A DNA stretch of 37,008 nucleotides from Planctomycetota bacterium (lineage in GTDB: Bacteria; Planctomycetota; UBA1135; UBA2386): NCBI GenBank assembly GCA_016713175.1, contig JADJPQ010000021.1, positions 1-37,008 on the forward strand. Reading direction: 5' to 3'. The notes below the pieces were generated by a model. It was given only the letters and a program-made list of their open reading frames with translations, was not told the origin of the DNA and made no database searches. Both the position numbers and the translations under genes were made by a program. Positions within the stretch are counted from its first letter, which is position 1. Each line of letters starts with the position of its first letter. Positions 1 through 5,258 of the stretch are shown here, piece after piece.

Positions 1-1
1 C

Positions 2-259
2 GCCCTTCTCGCCGCCGGCTTCCGGTTGCGCAACGGCCCGATCCGACATGTCAGCGGCGGCCGTTACTGGGCGAGCACCGCACTGACCGAGGCGGGCCGA
101 ATCCTGCAATTCGGGTGCGTAACCCTCACGCTGGCGGACTGGCGCACGCAACTGGCAGACCTGTGCCGTCGGCACGAGCCGGAACGCGTCGATCAATACG
201 TCACCGAGCTCGGCGCGCTGATCGACTGGTGCGAGACTCTCGATAGGGGGCCGGCATGA
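2..259 (+). CDS. Hypothetical protein, 5' end outside the window
   Basis: The frame is open from the first bases of the window (reads ALLAAGFRLRNGP...) and ends at 257-259, so the gene almost certainly starts upstream; a TTG at 26 is the first internal start but has no clear ribosome binding site. The visible 85 residues are soluble and mixed in charge, without a motif I recognise. The segment RHVSGGRYWAS followed by an aromatic, leucine-rich helix could be a small DNA-binding fold, but that is a guess. The stop overlaps the next start (ATGA), so it is co-translated with the following small genes. Confidence 0.6.
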   Translation, partial: ALLAAGFRLRNGPIRHVSGGRYWASTALTEAGRILQFGCVTLTLADWRTQLADLCRRHEPERVDQYVTELGALIDWCETLDRGPA

Positions 260-480
260 GCCGCCAGCCATTCCACCCGAACAACGTAGTCGAGATGCGA
301 TGCGGCGACTGCCGCCGTCTGGAAGTCGAGTGTCCGCGCGGCTACGTGGCTGAGATTCGGCGATGCGACATGTGTGGCTTCCGGTTCGTCCTGTCCGCTC
401 CCGGCTGCGCTCCGGAATGCTGGTGCCCGCGCGAGGGATGCGCAGGCTCGACGTCGGTCGAGCAGGACGATGGTGCATGA
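256..480 (+). CDS. Small Cys-rich (zinc-ribbon-like) protein
   Basis: A 74-residue protein starting at an ATGA overlap with the upstream gene. It contains a dense series of cysteines (CGDCRRLEVEC, CDMCGF, then CAPECWC and C), most in CxxC pairs, which is the pattern of structural zinc binding. No catalytic motif is visible. Small zinc-ribbon proteins of this sort are common in early regions of high-GC phages and usually have no assigned function. The role is unknown; a nucleic-acid or protein adaptor is the general expectation for such folds. Confidence 0.65.
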   Translation: MSRQPFHPNNVVEMRCGDCRRLEVECPRGYVAEIRRCDMCGFRFVLSAPGCAPECWCPREGCAGSTSVEQDDGA

Positions 481-812
481 CCAACTCCTCTAAGGATTTT
501 CTGTGTCGCGGGTGCGGCGGGACGATCGGAGACCATCTCGCGCCAGACCAAGGCGGATGCCCCGGCGCCTTCTACATCGACGGCGTGATGGTTTTCCCTG
601 TCGCCAATCGTGATGCCGAGATCGCGCGGCTGCGGGCCGAGAACAGCAGCCAGAACAAGGCCCTGACAATGCTGGCCACAGGCATCGGCAACCCTCCACT
701 CGCCATGTTCGACGAACCGATTGAAGACACGTTGGTCAAGACTGCGCTCGGCGAGATCGCGCGGCTTCGGACCGAGCTGAGGCGGTTCGAGAAGCAGGAG
801 CCGCAGCCGTGA
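477..812 (+). CDS. Hypothetical protein with N-terminal Cys motif and coiled coil
   Basis: A 111-residue protein; the ATG at 477 overlaps the previous stop (ATGA), which decides the start over an in-frame ATG further upstream. The N-terminus holds a CxxCGG-type motif and a third cysteine (CRGCGGTIGDH...GGCPGAF). This is followed by two heptad-like segments (AEIARLRAENSSQNKALTML and GEIARLRTELRRFEKQE) suited to coiled-coil formation. I do not recognise the family. The arrangement suggests an oligomeric small phage protein. Confidence 0.6.
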   Translation: MTNSSKDFLCRGCGGTIGDHLAPDQGGCPGAFYIDGVMVFPVANRDAEIARLRAENSSQNKALTMLATGIGNPPLAMFDEPIEDTLVKTALGEIARLRTELRRFEKQEPQP

Positions 813-834
813 CCACCAGTCTCAAGGCGAAGCC

Positions 835-1101
835 ATGACCATCTCGCGCGACTTCAAGTGCTGGATCCCGGCCAACGGCGACACCGTTTCCGACGCGATC
901 GACGTGTGTAACTGCGACGATCCTGAGCAGGCGGCGCAGGAGCTGTTCGAATACGACCAGGAGGCCATCGACGTGGATGGCGACCCGGTCATCGTTGCGG
1001 TGCAGGGCAAGGACGGCAATGTCACGTACTGGCAGGTGCATGCGCGCAGCGATGTCTGGTACGACGCTGAACAAGTCGACGGGGCGGAGCCGAAGCCATG
1101 A
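835..1101 (+). CDS. Hypothetical acidic protein
   Basis: An 88-residue, strongly acidic protein (many D/E, for example the QEAIDVDGDP stretch). A purine-rich AAGGCGAAG lies a few bases before the ATG and serves as a plausible ribosome binding site. No motif or membrane segment is seen. The final codons overlap the next ATG (ATGA at 1098). It sits in a row of small early genes of unknown function; an acidic DNA-mimic type role is conceivable but unsupported. Confidence 0.6.
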   Translation: MTISRDFKCWIPANGDTVSDAIDVCNCDDPEQAAQELFEYDQEAIDVDGDPVIVAVQGKDGNVTYWQVHARSDVWYDAEQVDGAEPKP

Positions 1102-1322
1102 CCCCAACCGAACACCGACAGACGATCCTGTTCGAGGTCTATCGCACGCGTTCCGGCGTCGTCACAGTCACGACTGATCGCGGAGACGGTAGCGGCTCGC
1201 GATTGTGCGGCGTGAAGCTGGTCGGCTCGGGCAGCAAGAAGGTTGCTGAGTTCCGCCTCGATCGACGTGGCGCCGAGGCGATCCTCGAAGAGTTTGACGG
1301 GATCACGGAGGCCGGATCGTGA
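1098..1322 (+). CDS. Hypothetical protein MTPTEHR...
   Basis: A 74-residue protein beginning at an ATGA overlap. The body alternates short beta-like segments (ILFEVYRTRSG, VVTVTTDRG, VAEFRLDRRG) and ends in an acidic helix. The family is unknown. Its first 19 coding bases recur exactly at 1320-1338, where the stop codon of this gene overlaps a GTG, as if the 5' end of the gene had been copied downstream. Confidence 0.6.
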   Translation: MTPTEHRQTILFEVYRTRSGVVTVTTDRGDGSGSRLCGVKLVGSGSKKVAEFRLDRRGAEAILEEFDGITEAGS

Positions 1323-1338
1323 CCCCAACCGAACACCG
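1099..1338 (+). repeat. 19-bp direct repeat of a gene start
   Basis: The 19 bases TGACCCCAACCGAACACCG occur at 1099-1117, the start of the MTPTEHR gene, and again at 1320-1338, immediately after that gene's end and preceded by a GTG. The second copy opens a frame reading MTPTEHR, but the sequence behind it soon runs into a strong terminator-like hairpin and structured non-coding DNA. I read the second copy as a remnant of a duplicated gene. Confidence 0.75.
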
Positions 1339-1474
1339 CCACGGCACCGACCGCGCCGCGGCACGTGATGCCTGCCTGCCCGCTGACCCGGGCATCGGGC
1401 TCGATCTTTCCTTGTCCCGGCAACGGGGCGGTTTGCTTCTTGAGGGGCCTGCGCTTGGCAAGAGCGCGGGTGTT

Positions 1475-1510
1475 GCCCCGCCGGTATGCATGGGCCGGCG
1501 GGGCGCTTTT
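1475..1510 (+). terminator. Rho-independent terminator-like hairpin
   Basis: A perfect 10-bp stem, GCCCCGCCGG (1475-1484) and CCGGCGGGGC (1495-1504), with a 10-base loop, followed by GCTTTT and further T-rich bases. It sits about 150 bases after the last credible gene of the 0-1.3 kb cluster and would end that transcript. Confidence 0.75.
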
Positions 1511-1822
1511 CATCTTCCGCCCGCCGACGCGAGCAGCGTCGGTCCTGGTGGCCTCGTGGCCATCGGGGAGCGCGCGCCTCTGACACCTTTGTGCATGGGT
1601 GTGGGACACGGCGACGGGATGCGCTCGGGCACCTCATTCGCCATCGCGAGGCCGGGCAACCGGTGCGCGGTGGACCATAACCAGGGCAGCGGACTGGAGT
1701 CCGAGCTGTCGCTAGGCGGGCGCCCGCTGACGCAGACCGTGAACGCCAACGCTGCTTTCCAAGGCGACCGCCGCATGCGCGGAGCAGATTCAGGCGTGAC
1801 AGCCGGAGAGACGGCACTTCAT

Positions 1823-1883
1823 CGTCGGGTAGCTCAGTCGGCAGAGCCTTGGGTCGCACGTTCGAGTCGTGCCCCGACGTCCA
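1823..1883 (+). ncRNA. tRNA-like element lacking the anticodon arm
   Basis: Reading 5' to 3': acceptor strand CGTCGGG (1823-1829), TA, D stem GCTC (1832-1835), D loop AGTCGGCA with the conserved GG, D stem GAGC (1844-1847), then only eight bases (CTTGGGTC). T stem GCACG (1856-1860), T loop TTCGAGT, T stem CGTGC (1868-1872), acceptor strand CCCGACG (1873-1879), discriminator T and an encoded CCA (1881-1883) follow. All 16 stem pairs are Watson-Crick and the T loop fits consensus. A normal tRNA has about 22 bases between the D and T arms; here the anticodon stem-loop is gone. The eight retained bases resemble the 3' anticodon stem plus variable loop of tRNA-Lys. It could be a decayed tRNA gene or a functional tRNA mimic. 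Confidence 0.7.
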
Positions 1884-1893
1884 GTCGTCCTAC

Positions 1894-1922
1894 GGATTCC
1901 CCGCGCGTGGGGAAGTGGACCG
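1894..1922 (+). other. Isolated hairpin resembling a type I-E CRISPR repeat
   Basis: TTCCCC (1897-1902), a six-base loop and GGGGAA (1909-1914) form a perfect 6-bp stem, flanked by GGA on the left and GTGGACCG on the right. Laid against the 29-base E. coli type I-E repeat as I remember it, I count about 19 identities without gaps, concentrated in the stem and the terminal ACCG. Only one clear copy exists, so this is not an array. A less regular G/C hairpin lies at about 1950-1965. The similarity may be chance, since both are simple GC hairpins. Confidence 0.3.
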
Positions 1923-2021
1923 CAGGGGGCGCATCCGTAGCCCATCCTGCCCCCGGCCGTCGGGGAGAACAATCAGGGCAGCATCCGCCCGATTGGCGAC
2001 GGTTGAACGATGCCAGCGGGT

Positions 2022-2058
2022 GGGGGCCGCCGCTGCAAATGCGGCCCCCGTTCTTCTG
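2022..2058 (+). terminator. Second terminator-like hairpin
   Basis: A perfect 9-bp stem, GGGGGCCGC (2022-2030) and GCGGCCCCC (2041-2049), with a 10-base loop, followed by GTTCTTCTG, a modest T-rich tail. It closes the structured island just before the small membrane-protein gene at 2072. Together with the hairpin at 1475 it would bound a separate short transcript containing the tRNA-like element. Confidence 0.65.
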
Positions 2059-2071
2059 CGAGGGCCGGTGA

Positions 2072-2239
2072 ATGGAAAGCATGGCCGATAGGTTCTTTTC
2101 CGCCGCCTGTTGGGCGCTGTTCGCATCTGCTGTGTGCTGGGGCTTCGCTCGCGAGCGTGAAGCGGCGCTGTTGCTGGCTGGTGTGTCGATCGGTAGCGCC
2201 ATCGTCAGTCTGGTGGCGCAGAGGATGGGACGGCCATGA
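2072..2239 (+). CDS. Small membrane protein (55 aa)
   Basis: An ATG at 2072 opens a 55-residue frame (MESMADRFFSAACWALF... ending AQRMGRP) closing at 2237-2239. Two hydrophobic stretches, about residues 9-25 (FSAACWALFASAVCWGF) and 33-49 (LLLAGVSIGSAIVSLVA), are separated by a charged REREA turn, which fits a two-span hairpin in the inner membrane. The last bases overlap the next ATG (ATGA), which supports translation. The function is unknown; small phage membrane proteins include superinfection-exclusion and holin-like factors. Confidence 0.55.
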   Translation: MESMADRFFSAACWALFASAVCWGFAREREAALLLAGVSIGSAIVSLVAQRMGRP

Positions 2240-2376
2240 CCGACGGCTACCGCGACCGCACCGACGGCGACGAGATGCTGCAGCTTGGCGACGAGCAGGG
2301 CGGACCGGCGCCGTGGCGGTTCCTGATCGGACTGGCTGTCGGCGTGGTCGGGTTCATCTGGTGGGGGTGCCGGTGA
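2236..2376 (+). CDS. Small single-span membrane protein (46 aa)
   Basis: Starts at an ATGA overlap with the preceding small membrane protein and ends at a GTGA overlap with the DUF5131 gene, so it sits in a continuous translational chain. The N-terminal half is acidic and polar (MTDGYRDRTDGDEML); the C-terminal half has one hydrophobic segment (FLIGLAVGVVGFIWWGC). It was found by direct translation. The function is unknown. Confidence 0.55.
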   Translation: MTDGYRDRTDGDEMLQLGDEQGGPAPWRFLIGLAVGVVGFIWWGCR

Positions 2377-3842
2377 AAACCACAACCATCGAATGGACCG
2401 ACGCGACCTGGAACCCAGTCACGGGCTGCGCCAAGGTCTCGGCCGGCTGCAAGAACTGCTACGCCGATGGCATCGCGAAACGGTTCTGGGGGGCTCGCAA
2501 GTTCACCGACGTGCAGTGCCACGAGGACCGGCTGACCGCGCCGCTGCACTGGCGCAAGCCTCGCCGCGTGTTCGTGAACTCGATGTCGGACCTGTTCCAC
2601 GAGGACGTTCCCGACTCGTTCCTCGACCGCGTTTTCGCGACGATGGCGATGTGCCCGCAACACACGTTCCAGGTGCTGACGAAGCGGCCGGAGCGGATGC
2701 GAAGATACTTCTCCAATGAGTCGCTCCGCCGCGGGCTGACTGAGCAAGCCGCGTTCGAGATGCAGAGGAACAGCCGGAGCGGGATCAAAGACGGTCGCGA
2801 CTTCCCGGCCAGTCCTTGGCCGCTCCCCAACGTCTGGCTCGGCATCTCGTGCGAGGACCAGAAGGCCGCCGACGAGCGCATCCCGCTGCTCTTGCAGACG
2901 CCGGCAGCCGTGCGGTTCCTGTCGTGCGAGCCGTTGCTGGGACCTCTGGATCTTAGCGCGTGGATTGGGTATCATCCACACGATGAGGCCAACGAATCGC
3001 GAGGACGTGATCTACGAAGCGGTCAGGATGGGCTGGATCGAAGTCCGCAAGGACGGGTCGGTATGGAGGGTGGCGCAGCGCAGGAAAAGTCGATGGGACG
3101 GGTCGGTGACGACGAGTCTGGTAACGCCTCGAAGGATCGATGCAGCGGTGGGGGCAGGTTACCGGACGGTGAAGTTGATGGTCGACGGCGTCCAGACGTC
3201 TGCTCTGGCACACCGGCTGGTGTGGAGGGCAAAGTTCGGGCCAATCCCGGCAGGGTTGACGATCAACCACAAGAACGGCAACAAGGCGGACAACGCGCCA
3301 GAGAACTTGGAGTTGGCGACGTACTCAGAGCAAGCCCTGCACGCGATCCGCGTCCTCAAGGCGGGACGGACCGATCAGAGCGGCGAGAAGAACGCGATGG
3401 CCAAGCTGAATCAGGCCGCCGTCCGCGAGATCCGTCGCAGGAGGTCGGCCGGGGAGAGGTTGTTGGTCCTAGCCCGAGAGTTCGGAGTGTCGGACAGGAC
3501 GATCTCGAAGATCGCAAGAGGAGATCGGTGGGCCTTGATCTCGTGATCGTCGGTGGCGAGAGCGGCCCTGGAGCGCGGCCGTGCGACGTCGCATGGATCC
3601 GGTCGATCGTCGAGCAGTGCGAGGAGGCCATCGTGCCGGTGTTCGTCAAGCAGCTCGGGGCGAAGCCGATCGCGCGCGACCGATGGGACATGACCGAAGA
3701 GCAGTTCTTGGACCTCGATGCCGCTGGCTGGACTGAACACGACGGCGCTACCGCGTTGCGCCTGCGTGACCGCAAGGGCGGCGACCCGGCCGAGTGGCCT
3801 GAGGACCTGCGCGTGCGTCAGTTCCCGGAGGCGCGGCCGTGA
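2373..3842 (+). CDS. DUF5131 (phage Gp37/Gp68 family) protein interrupted by an HNH ORF
   Basis: The GTG at 2373 overlaps the upstream stop. The first ~195 residues (to about 2958) carry the family opening WTDATWNPVTGC, the Cys cluster C-x6-C-x2-C, and FVNSMSDLFHEDVP, LTKRPERM and FLSCEPLLGPLDLS. The closing family segment VIVGGESGPGARP...FVKQLG begins near 3541. Between them lie about 580 bases that match no part of the family and hold an HNH endonuclease in another frame. The DUF5131 frame stays open through the insertion, giving a 489-residue reading whose middle is R/G/D/S-rich shadow sequence. Normal members are roughly 250-300 residues. The family is related to radical-SAM-like proteins and its role in phages is not established. 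It may be inactive here or may tolerate the insertion. Confidence 0.7.
   Translation: MKTTTIEWTDATWNPVTGCAKVSAGCKNCYADGIAKRFWGARKFTDVQCHEDRLTAPLHWRKPRRVFVNSMSDLFHEDVPDSFLDRVFATMAMCPQHTFQVLTKRPERMRRYFSNESLRRGLTEQAAFEMQRNSRSGIKDGRDFPASPWPLPNVWLGISCEDQKAADERIPLLLQTPAAVRFLSCEPLLGPLDLSAWIGYHPHDEANESRGRDLRSGQDGLDRSPQGRVGMEGGAAQEKSMGRVGDDESGNASKDRCSGGGRLPDGEVDGRRRPDVCSGTPAGVEGKVRANPGRVDDQPQERQQGGQRARELGVGDVLRASPARDPRPQGGTDRSERREERDGQAESGRRPRDPSQEVGRGEVVGPSPRVRSVGQDDLEDRKRRSVGLDLVIVGGESGPGARPCDVAWIRSIVEQCEEAIVPVFVKQLGAKPIARDRWDMTEEQFLDLDAAGWTEHDGATALRLRDRKGGDPAEWPEDLRVRQFPEARP
2983..3546 (+). CDS. HNH homing-type endonuclease inserted in the DUF5131 gene
   Basis: A 187-residue protein from the ATG at 2983 (a TTG at 2965 is an in-frame alternative; neither has a strong ribosome binding site). 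Residues about 94-113 read INHKNGNKADNAPENLELAT, an HNH_3-type His-Asn-rich nuclease motif. The C-terminal ~45 residues (AKLNQAAVREI...EFGVSDRTISKIARG) form a helix-turn-helix of the kind that gives free-standing HNH enzymes their DNA specificity. The gene fills almost the whole insertion, and its stop (3544-3546) lies inside resumed DUF5131 codons. This is the layout of a homing endonuclease that has invaded a gene, without room for a group I intron. Confidence 0.85.
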   Translation: MRPTNREDVIYEAVRMGWIEVRKDGSVWRVAQRRKSRWDGSVTTSLVTPRRIDAAVGAGYRTVKLMVDGVQTSALAHRLVWRAKFGPIPAGLTINHKNGNKADNAPENLELATYSEQALHAIRVLKAGRTDQSGEKNAMAKLNQAAVREIRRRRSAGERLLVLAREFGVSDRTISKIARGDRWALIS

Positions 3843-4099
3843 ACGGCATCGATCTGTTCGCGGGCGCCGGTGGTTGGTCGCTCGGCTTCGAGCAGGCCAG
3901 CGGCTGCTCGCCGGTGGTCGCGGTCAACCACTGCGAACACGCCGTGCATCTGCACGCGCTGAACCATCCGAGCACGCAGCACTTTCTCGATGGCATCAAG
4001 GCCGAGCAGATCGCGCGCATCGGAAACTCGGTCGTACCTCAGGTCGCCGCCGCGATCGTGCGCGCGAATGCGCCGGCAGCGCGGATGGCCACCGCATGA
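3839..4099 (+). CDS. Internally deleted DNA C5-cytosine methyltransferase remnant
   Basis: An 86-residue frame that begins like a full C5 methyltransferase: motif I DLFAGAGGWSLGF (SAM binding), then VVAVNHCEHAVHLHALNHPSTQHF. It jumps directly to the family's C-terminal motif X region (RIGNSVVPQVAAAIVRAN). The whole centre, including the PC catalytic-loop motif IV, the ENV motif VI and the target-recognition region, is missing; complete phage members are several hundred residues. The deletion keeps frame, and the start and stop overlap the neighbours normally. It cannot methylate DNA as it stands. It may be a remnant or may keep a SAM-binding or structural role. Confidence 0.75.
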   Translation: MNGIDLFAGAGGWSLGFEQASGCSPVVAVNHCEHAVHLHALNHPSTQHFLDGIKAEQIARIGNSVVPQVAAAIVRANAPAARMATA

Positions 4100-4299
4100 G
4101 CCGCTACACATCGCAGACCAGCGTTGAGATCGAGCGAGTGATCGCGGAAGCCGAAGACCTGATCCCAAGGCTCCGGGAAATCTGGCTCCTGGCCGAGCGC
4201 GGCTATGGATACCGAGCGTGCTTCGGCTACGTCCTGGATGCGGAGCAGGTCCTGCACAAGCTGGTGGACATGATCCGCAAGCGGGAGGCCACCGCATGA
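4096..4299 (+). CDS. Hypothetical helical protein MSRYTSQ...
   Basis: A 67-residue, predominantly helical, charged protein starting at ATGA in the shared start cassette GCCACCGCATGAGCCGCTAC (4088-4107). The body reads as two amphipathic helices around a GYGYRACFGYV turn. The family is unknown. Only the translation-start segment is shared with the three following MSRY frames; the rest differs. Confidence 0.55.
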   Translation: MSRYTSQTSVEIERVIAEAEDLIPRLREIWLLAERGYGYRACFGYVLDAEQVLHKLVDMIRKREATA

Positions 4300-4403
4300 G
4301 CCGCTACGCCACCACGCCCTGCAGCACGTGCGGCGCGCCAGTCGTGTTCGCGTCGGTACTGCAGTCGGACGGCACGCACCCTCATGGCGAGGCCACCGCA
4401 TGA
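4296..4403 (+). CDS. Truncated first copy of the MSRYATTPCSTC gene
   Basis: A 35-residue frame (MSRYATTPCSTCGAPVVFASVL...) identical at its start to the 81-residue gene at 4503. It ends after about 100 bases because the next copy of the repeat begins, and its stop is the ATGA of that copy. It keeps the CSTC pair but lacks the rest of the full-length protein. Probably a non-functional duplicate, though it would be translated. Confidence 0.4.
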   Translation: MSRYATTPCSTCGAPVVFASVLQSDGTHPHGEATA

Positions 4404-4502
4404 GCCGCTACGCCGCGCCCTGCAGCACCGTGCGGCCGGGCCAGTCGTGTTCGCGCGCGTCGCGTAGTCGGACGGCACGCACCCTCATGGCGAGGCCACC
4501 GC
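4400..4502 (+). pseudogene. Degenerate middle copy of the MSRY gene start
   Basis: The second tandem copy begins MSRYAAPCST but small deletions and insertions relative to copies 1 and 3 throw the frame out after about ten codons, so the CxxC and VVFASVLQSDG segment are lost. The DNA remains recognisably the same repeat unit up to the start of copy 3. Read as a decayed duplicate. Confidence 0.6.
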
Positions 4503-4748
4503 ATGAGCCGCTACGCCACCACGCCCTGCAGCACGTGCGGCGCGCCAGTCGTGTTCGCGTCGGTACTGCAGTCGGACGGCACGCACCGGCCGACGCCGAT
4601 GGACCCGGCGACCCCGGTCTACCACCGGATCGTAGAGCCCGACGAGGGCAAGGCGTTTTGGATCGAGGACCAGGCGCCGAAGGGCGAGATGCGGCAGGCG
4701 CGGCATAGGTGCGCAGCATCGGTGCGAACCGAAGGCGTGAGCGGGTAA
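4503..4748 (+). CDS. Hypothetical protein with N-terminal CxxC (full-length copy)
   Basis: An 81-residue protein starting MSRYATTPCSTCGAPVVFASVL, the only copy of the tandem unit that extends into a complete gene. The N-terminal CSTC could be half of a zinc site. The middle (PATPVYHRIVEPDEGKAFWIEDQAP) looks like a compact beta domain. No family is recognised. A GAGG before the start cassette acts as the ribosome binding site. The following ~580 bases lack a convincing gene, so this closes the first block of early genes. Confidence 0.6.
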   Translation: MSRYATTPCSTCGAPVVFASVLQSDGTHRPTPMDPATPVYHRIVEPDEGKAFWIEDQAPKGEMRQARHRCAASVRTEGVSG

Positions 4749-4823
4749 CGCAGAGTTTTTGCGACTGGCTGATCCCGACCGCTGTCGGTCCCGACTCTAC
4801 CGCACCAGGACCCGCTTCGCTCT

Positions 4824-4937
4824 GTGCTGTTCTGGGCTGGCGGGCCAATCCCTGGAGACAGGATTGCGCGGCTGCTTGGGATCTCGCCAGCCAAGGCGTC
4901 CGATCTATGTGGCGGTGATGTTGGCCAGTTCTGGTAG
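4824..4937 (+). CDS. Possible 37-residue helix-turn-helix mini-protein
   Basis: A GTG-started frame reading VLFWAGGPIPGDRIARLLGISPAKASDL... and ending at a TAG. The run GDRIARLLGISPAKASDL looks like a helix-turn-helix core. There is no clear ribosome binding site, and the frame is short enough to be chance. It could be the 3' remnant of a larger regulator. Listed because the translation looks more protein-like than the overlapping alternatives. Confidence 0.25.
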   Translation: MLFWAGGPIPGDRIARLLGISPAKASDLCGGDVGQFW

Positions 4938-5189
4938 ACTGTCTCGGACGGGCTCTGCTCACCGATCGACGGGGGTTGCGGTGAGGAATCGAAAAGGTTC
5001 CGGGCGGCTGGCTGTAAGCTCACCCATGCGCACTAGGCGAATGCGGAAAGACAGGCGGGCAGTCAAACCCGGAAAGACGCGATCGGCGTGCGCCCGCATC
5101 TGCGCGCGCAATGCGGCTCCGCGATACGGGAAAGCGATAGCAACGCAATGCGGACTCCCATCAATAATCAGATGCAGCGCGCACGCCTC

Positions 5190-5258
5190 AGAAGAGAGAA
5201 CAGAAGAGAGAAGTTAGCCAGCCAGCCAAGGTTTCTTCTCTCAGTACAGAGAGAGAAG
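5190..5258 (+). promoter_or_regulatory. Mutually exclusive AG/TC hairpins upstream of the 5329 gene
   Basis: AGAAGAGAGAA is repeated directly at 5190-5200 and 5202-5212. CTTCTCTC (5235-5242) can pair either with GAGAGAAG at 5206-5213 (21-base loop containing three GCC(A) units) or with GAGAGAAG at 5251-5258 (8-base loop). The two hairpins share one arm and so exclude each other, as in attenuators or protein-switched leaders. The next gene begins 70 bases downstream. This could equally be a protein-binding or replication-origin iteron region. Confidence 0.4.

Larger units (their letters stand above)
1323..2071. other. Structured, probably non-coding island
   Basis: About 750 bases without a credible gene. 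A long plus-strand frame from the GTG at 1319 runs through it, but it traverses two strong hairpins and a tRNA-like element, and its translation is P/G/R/S-rich with no domain. In order the island holds the repeated gene start (1320-1338), a terminator-like hairpin (1475-1510), a short hairpin near 1521-1540, the armless tRNA-like element (1823-1883), a CRISPR-repeat-like hairpin (1894-1922) and a second terminator-like hairpin (2022-2049). The stretch 1545-1820 shows nothing further that I can identify. Confidence 0.6.
4296..4587 (+). repeat. Three tandem copies of a ~104-bp gene-start unit
   Basis: The unit starts at ATG 4296 (104 bp), ATG 4400 (103 bp, divergent) and ATG 4503 (shared to about 4587). 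Each begins with the cassette GCCACCGCATGAGCCGCTAC, which also occurs at 4088-4107 before an unrelated gene body. Copies 1 and 3 are nearly identical across the shared length; copy 2 has indels. Only copy 3 continues into a full gene. Confidence 0.85.

Noticed and set aside
1590..1760. A second tRNA around the segment containing ACCATAACC
   Set aside because: No T-loop consensus, acceptor pairing or D arm could be assembled around it; only a few stem pairs close.
1823..1883. Phage attachment site (attP) at the tRNA-like element
   Set aside because: attP sites usually hold only the 3' part of a tRNA and lie beside an integrase gene. Here the 5' acceptor and D arm are present and no integrase is in the window.
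1894..1970. A CRISPR array
   Set aside because: Only one hairpin fits a repeat. The next GC hairpin begins about 51 bases later, has different sequence and does not give a regular 61-base period.
1319..2071. A 250-codon plus-strand open frame starting GTG after the MTPTEHR gene
   Set aside because: It runs through two perfect terminator-like hairpins and the tRNA-like element, has P/G/R/S-rich composition without domain signs, and only its first codons are borrowed from a repeat.
2960..3540. Group I intron or intein in the DUF5131 gene
   Set aside because: The HNH gene fills nearly the whole insertion, leaving no room for intron core structures. An intein would read in frame with the host protein, and the in-frame reading has no splicing blocks.
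3400..3842. Reading the insertion of the DUF5131 gene as a novel protein domain
   Set aside because: The in-frame middle is dominated by R, G, D, S and Q, as expected from reading the HNH gene in the wrong frame.
4709..5217. Two overlapping plus-strand frames (4709-4918 and 4759-5217)
   Set aside because: Translations are R/S/C-rich without domain signs or good starts, and they overlap a better-looking short frame in the third phase.
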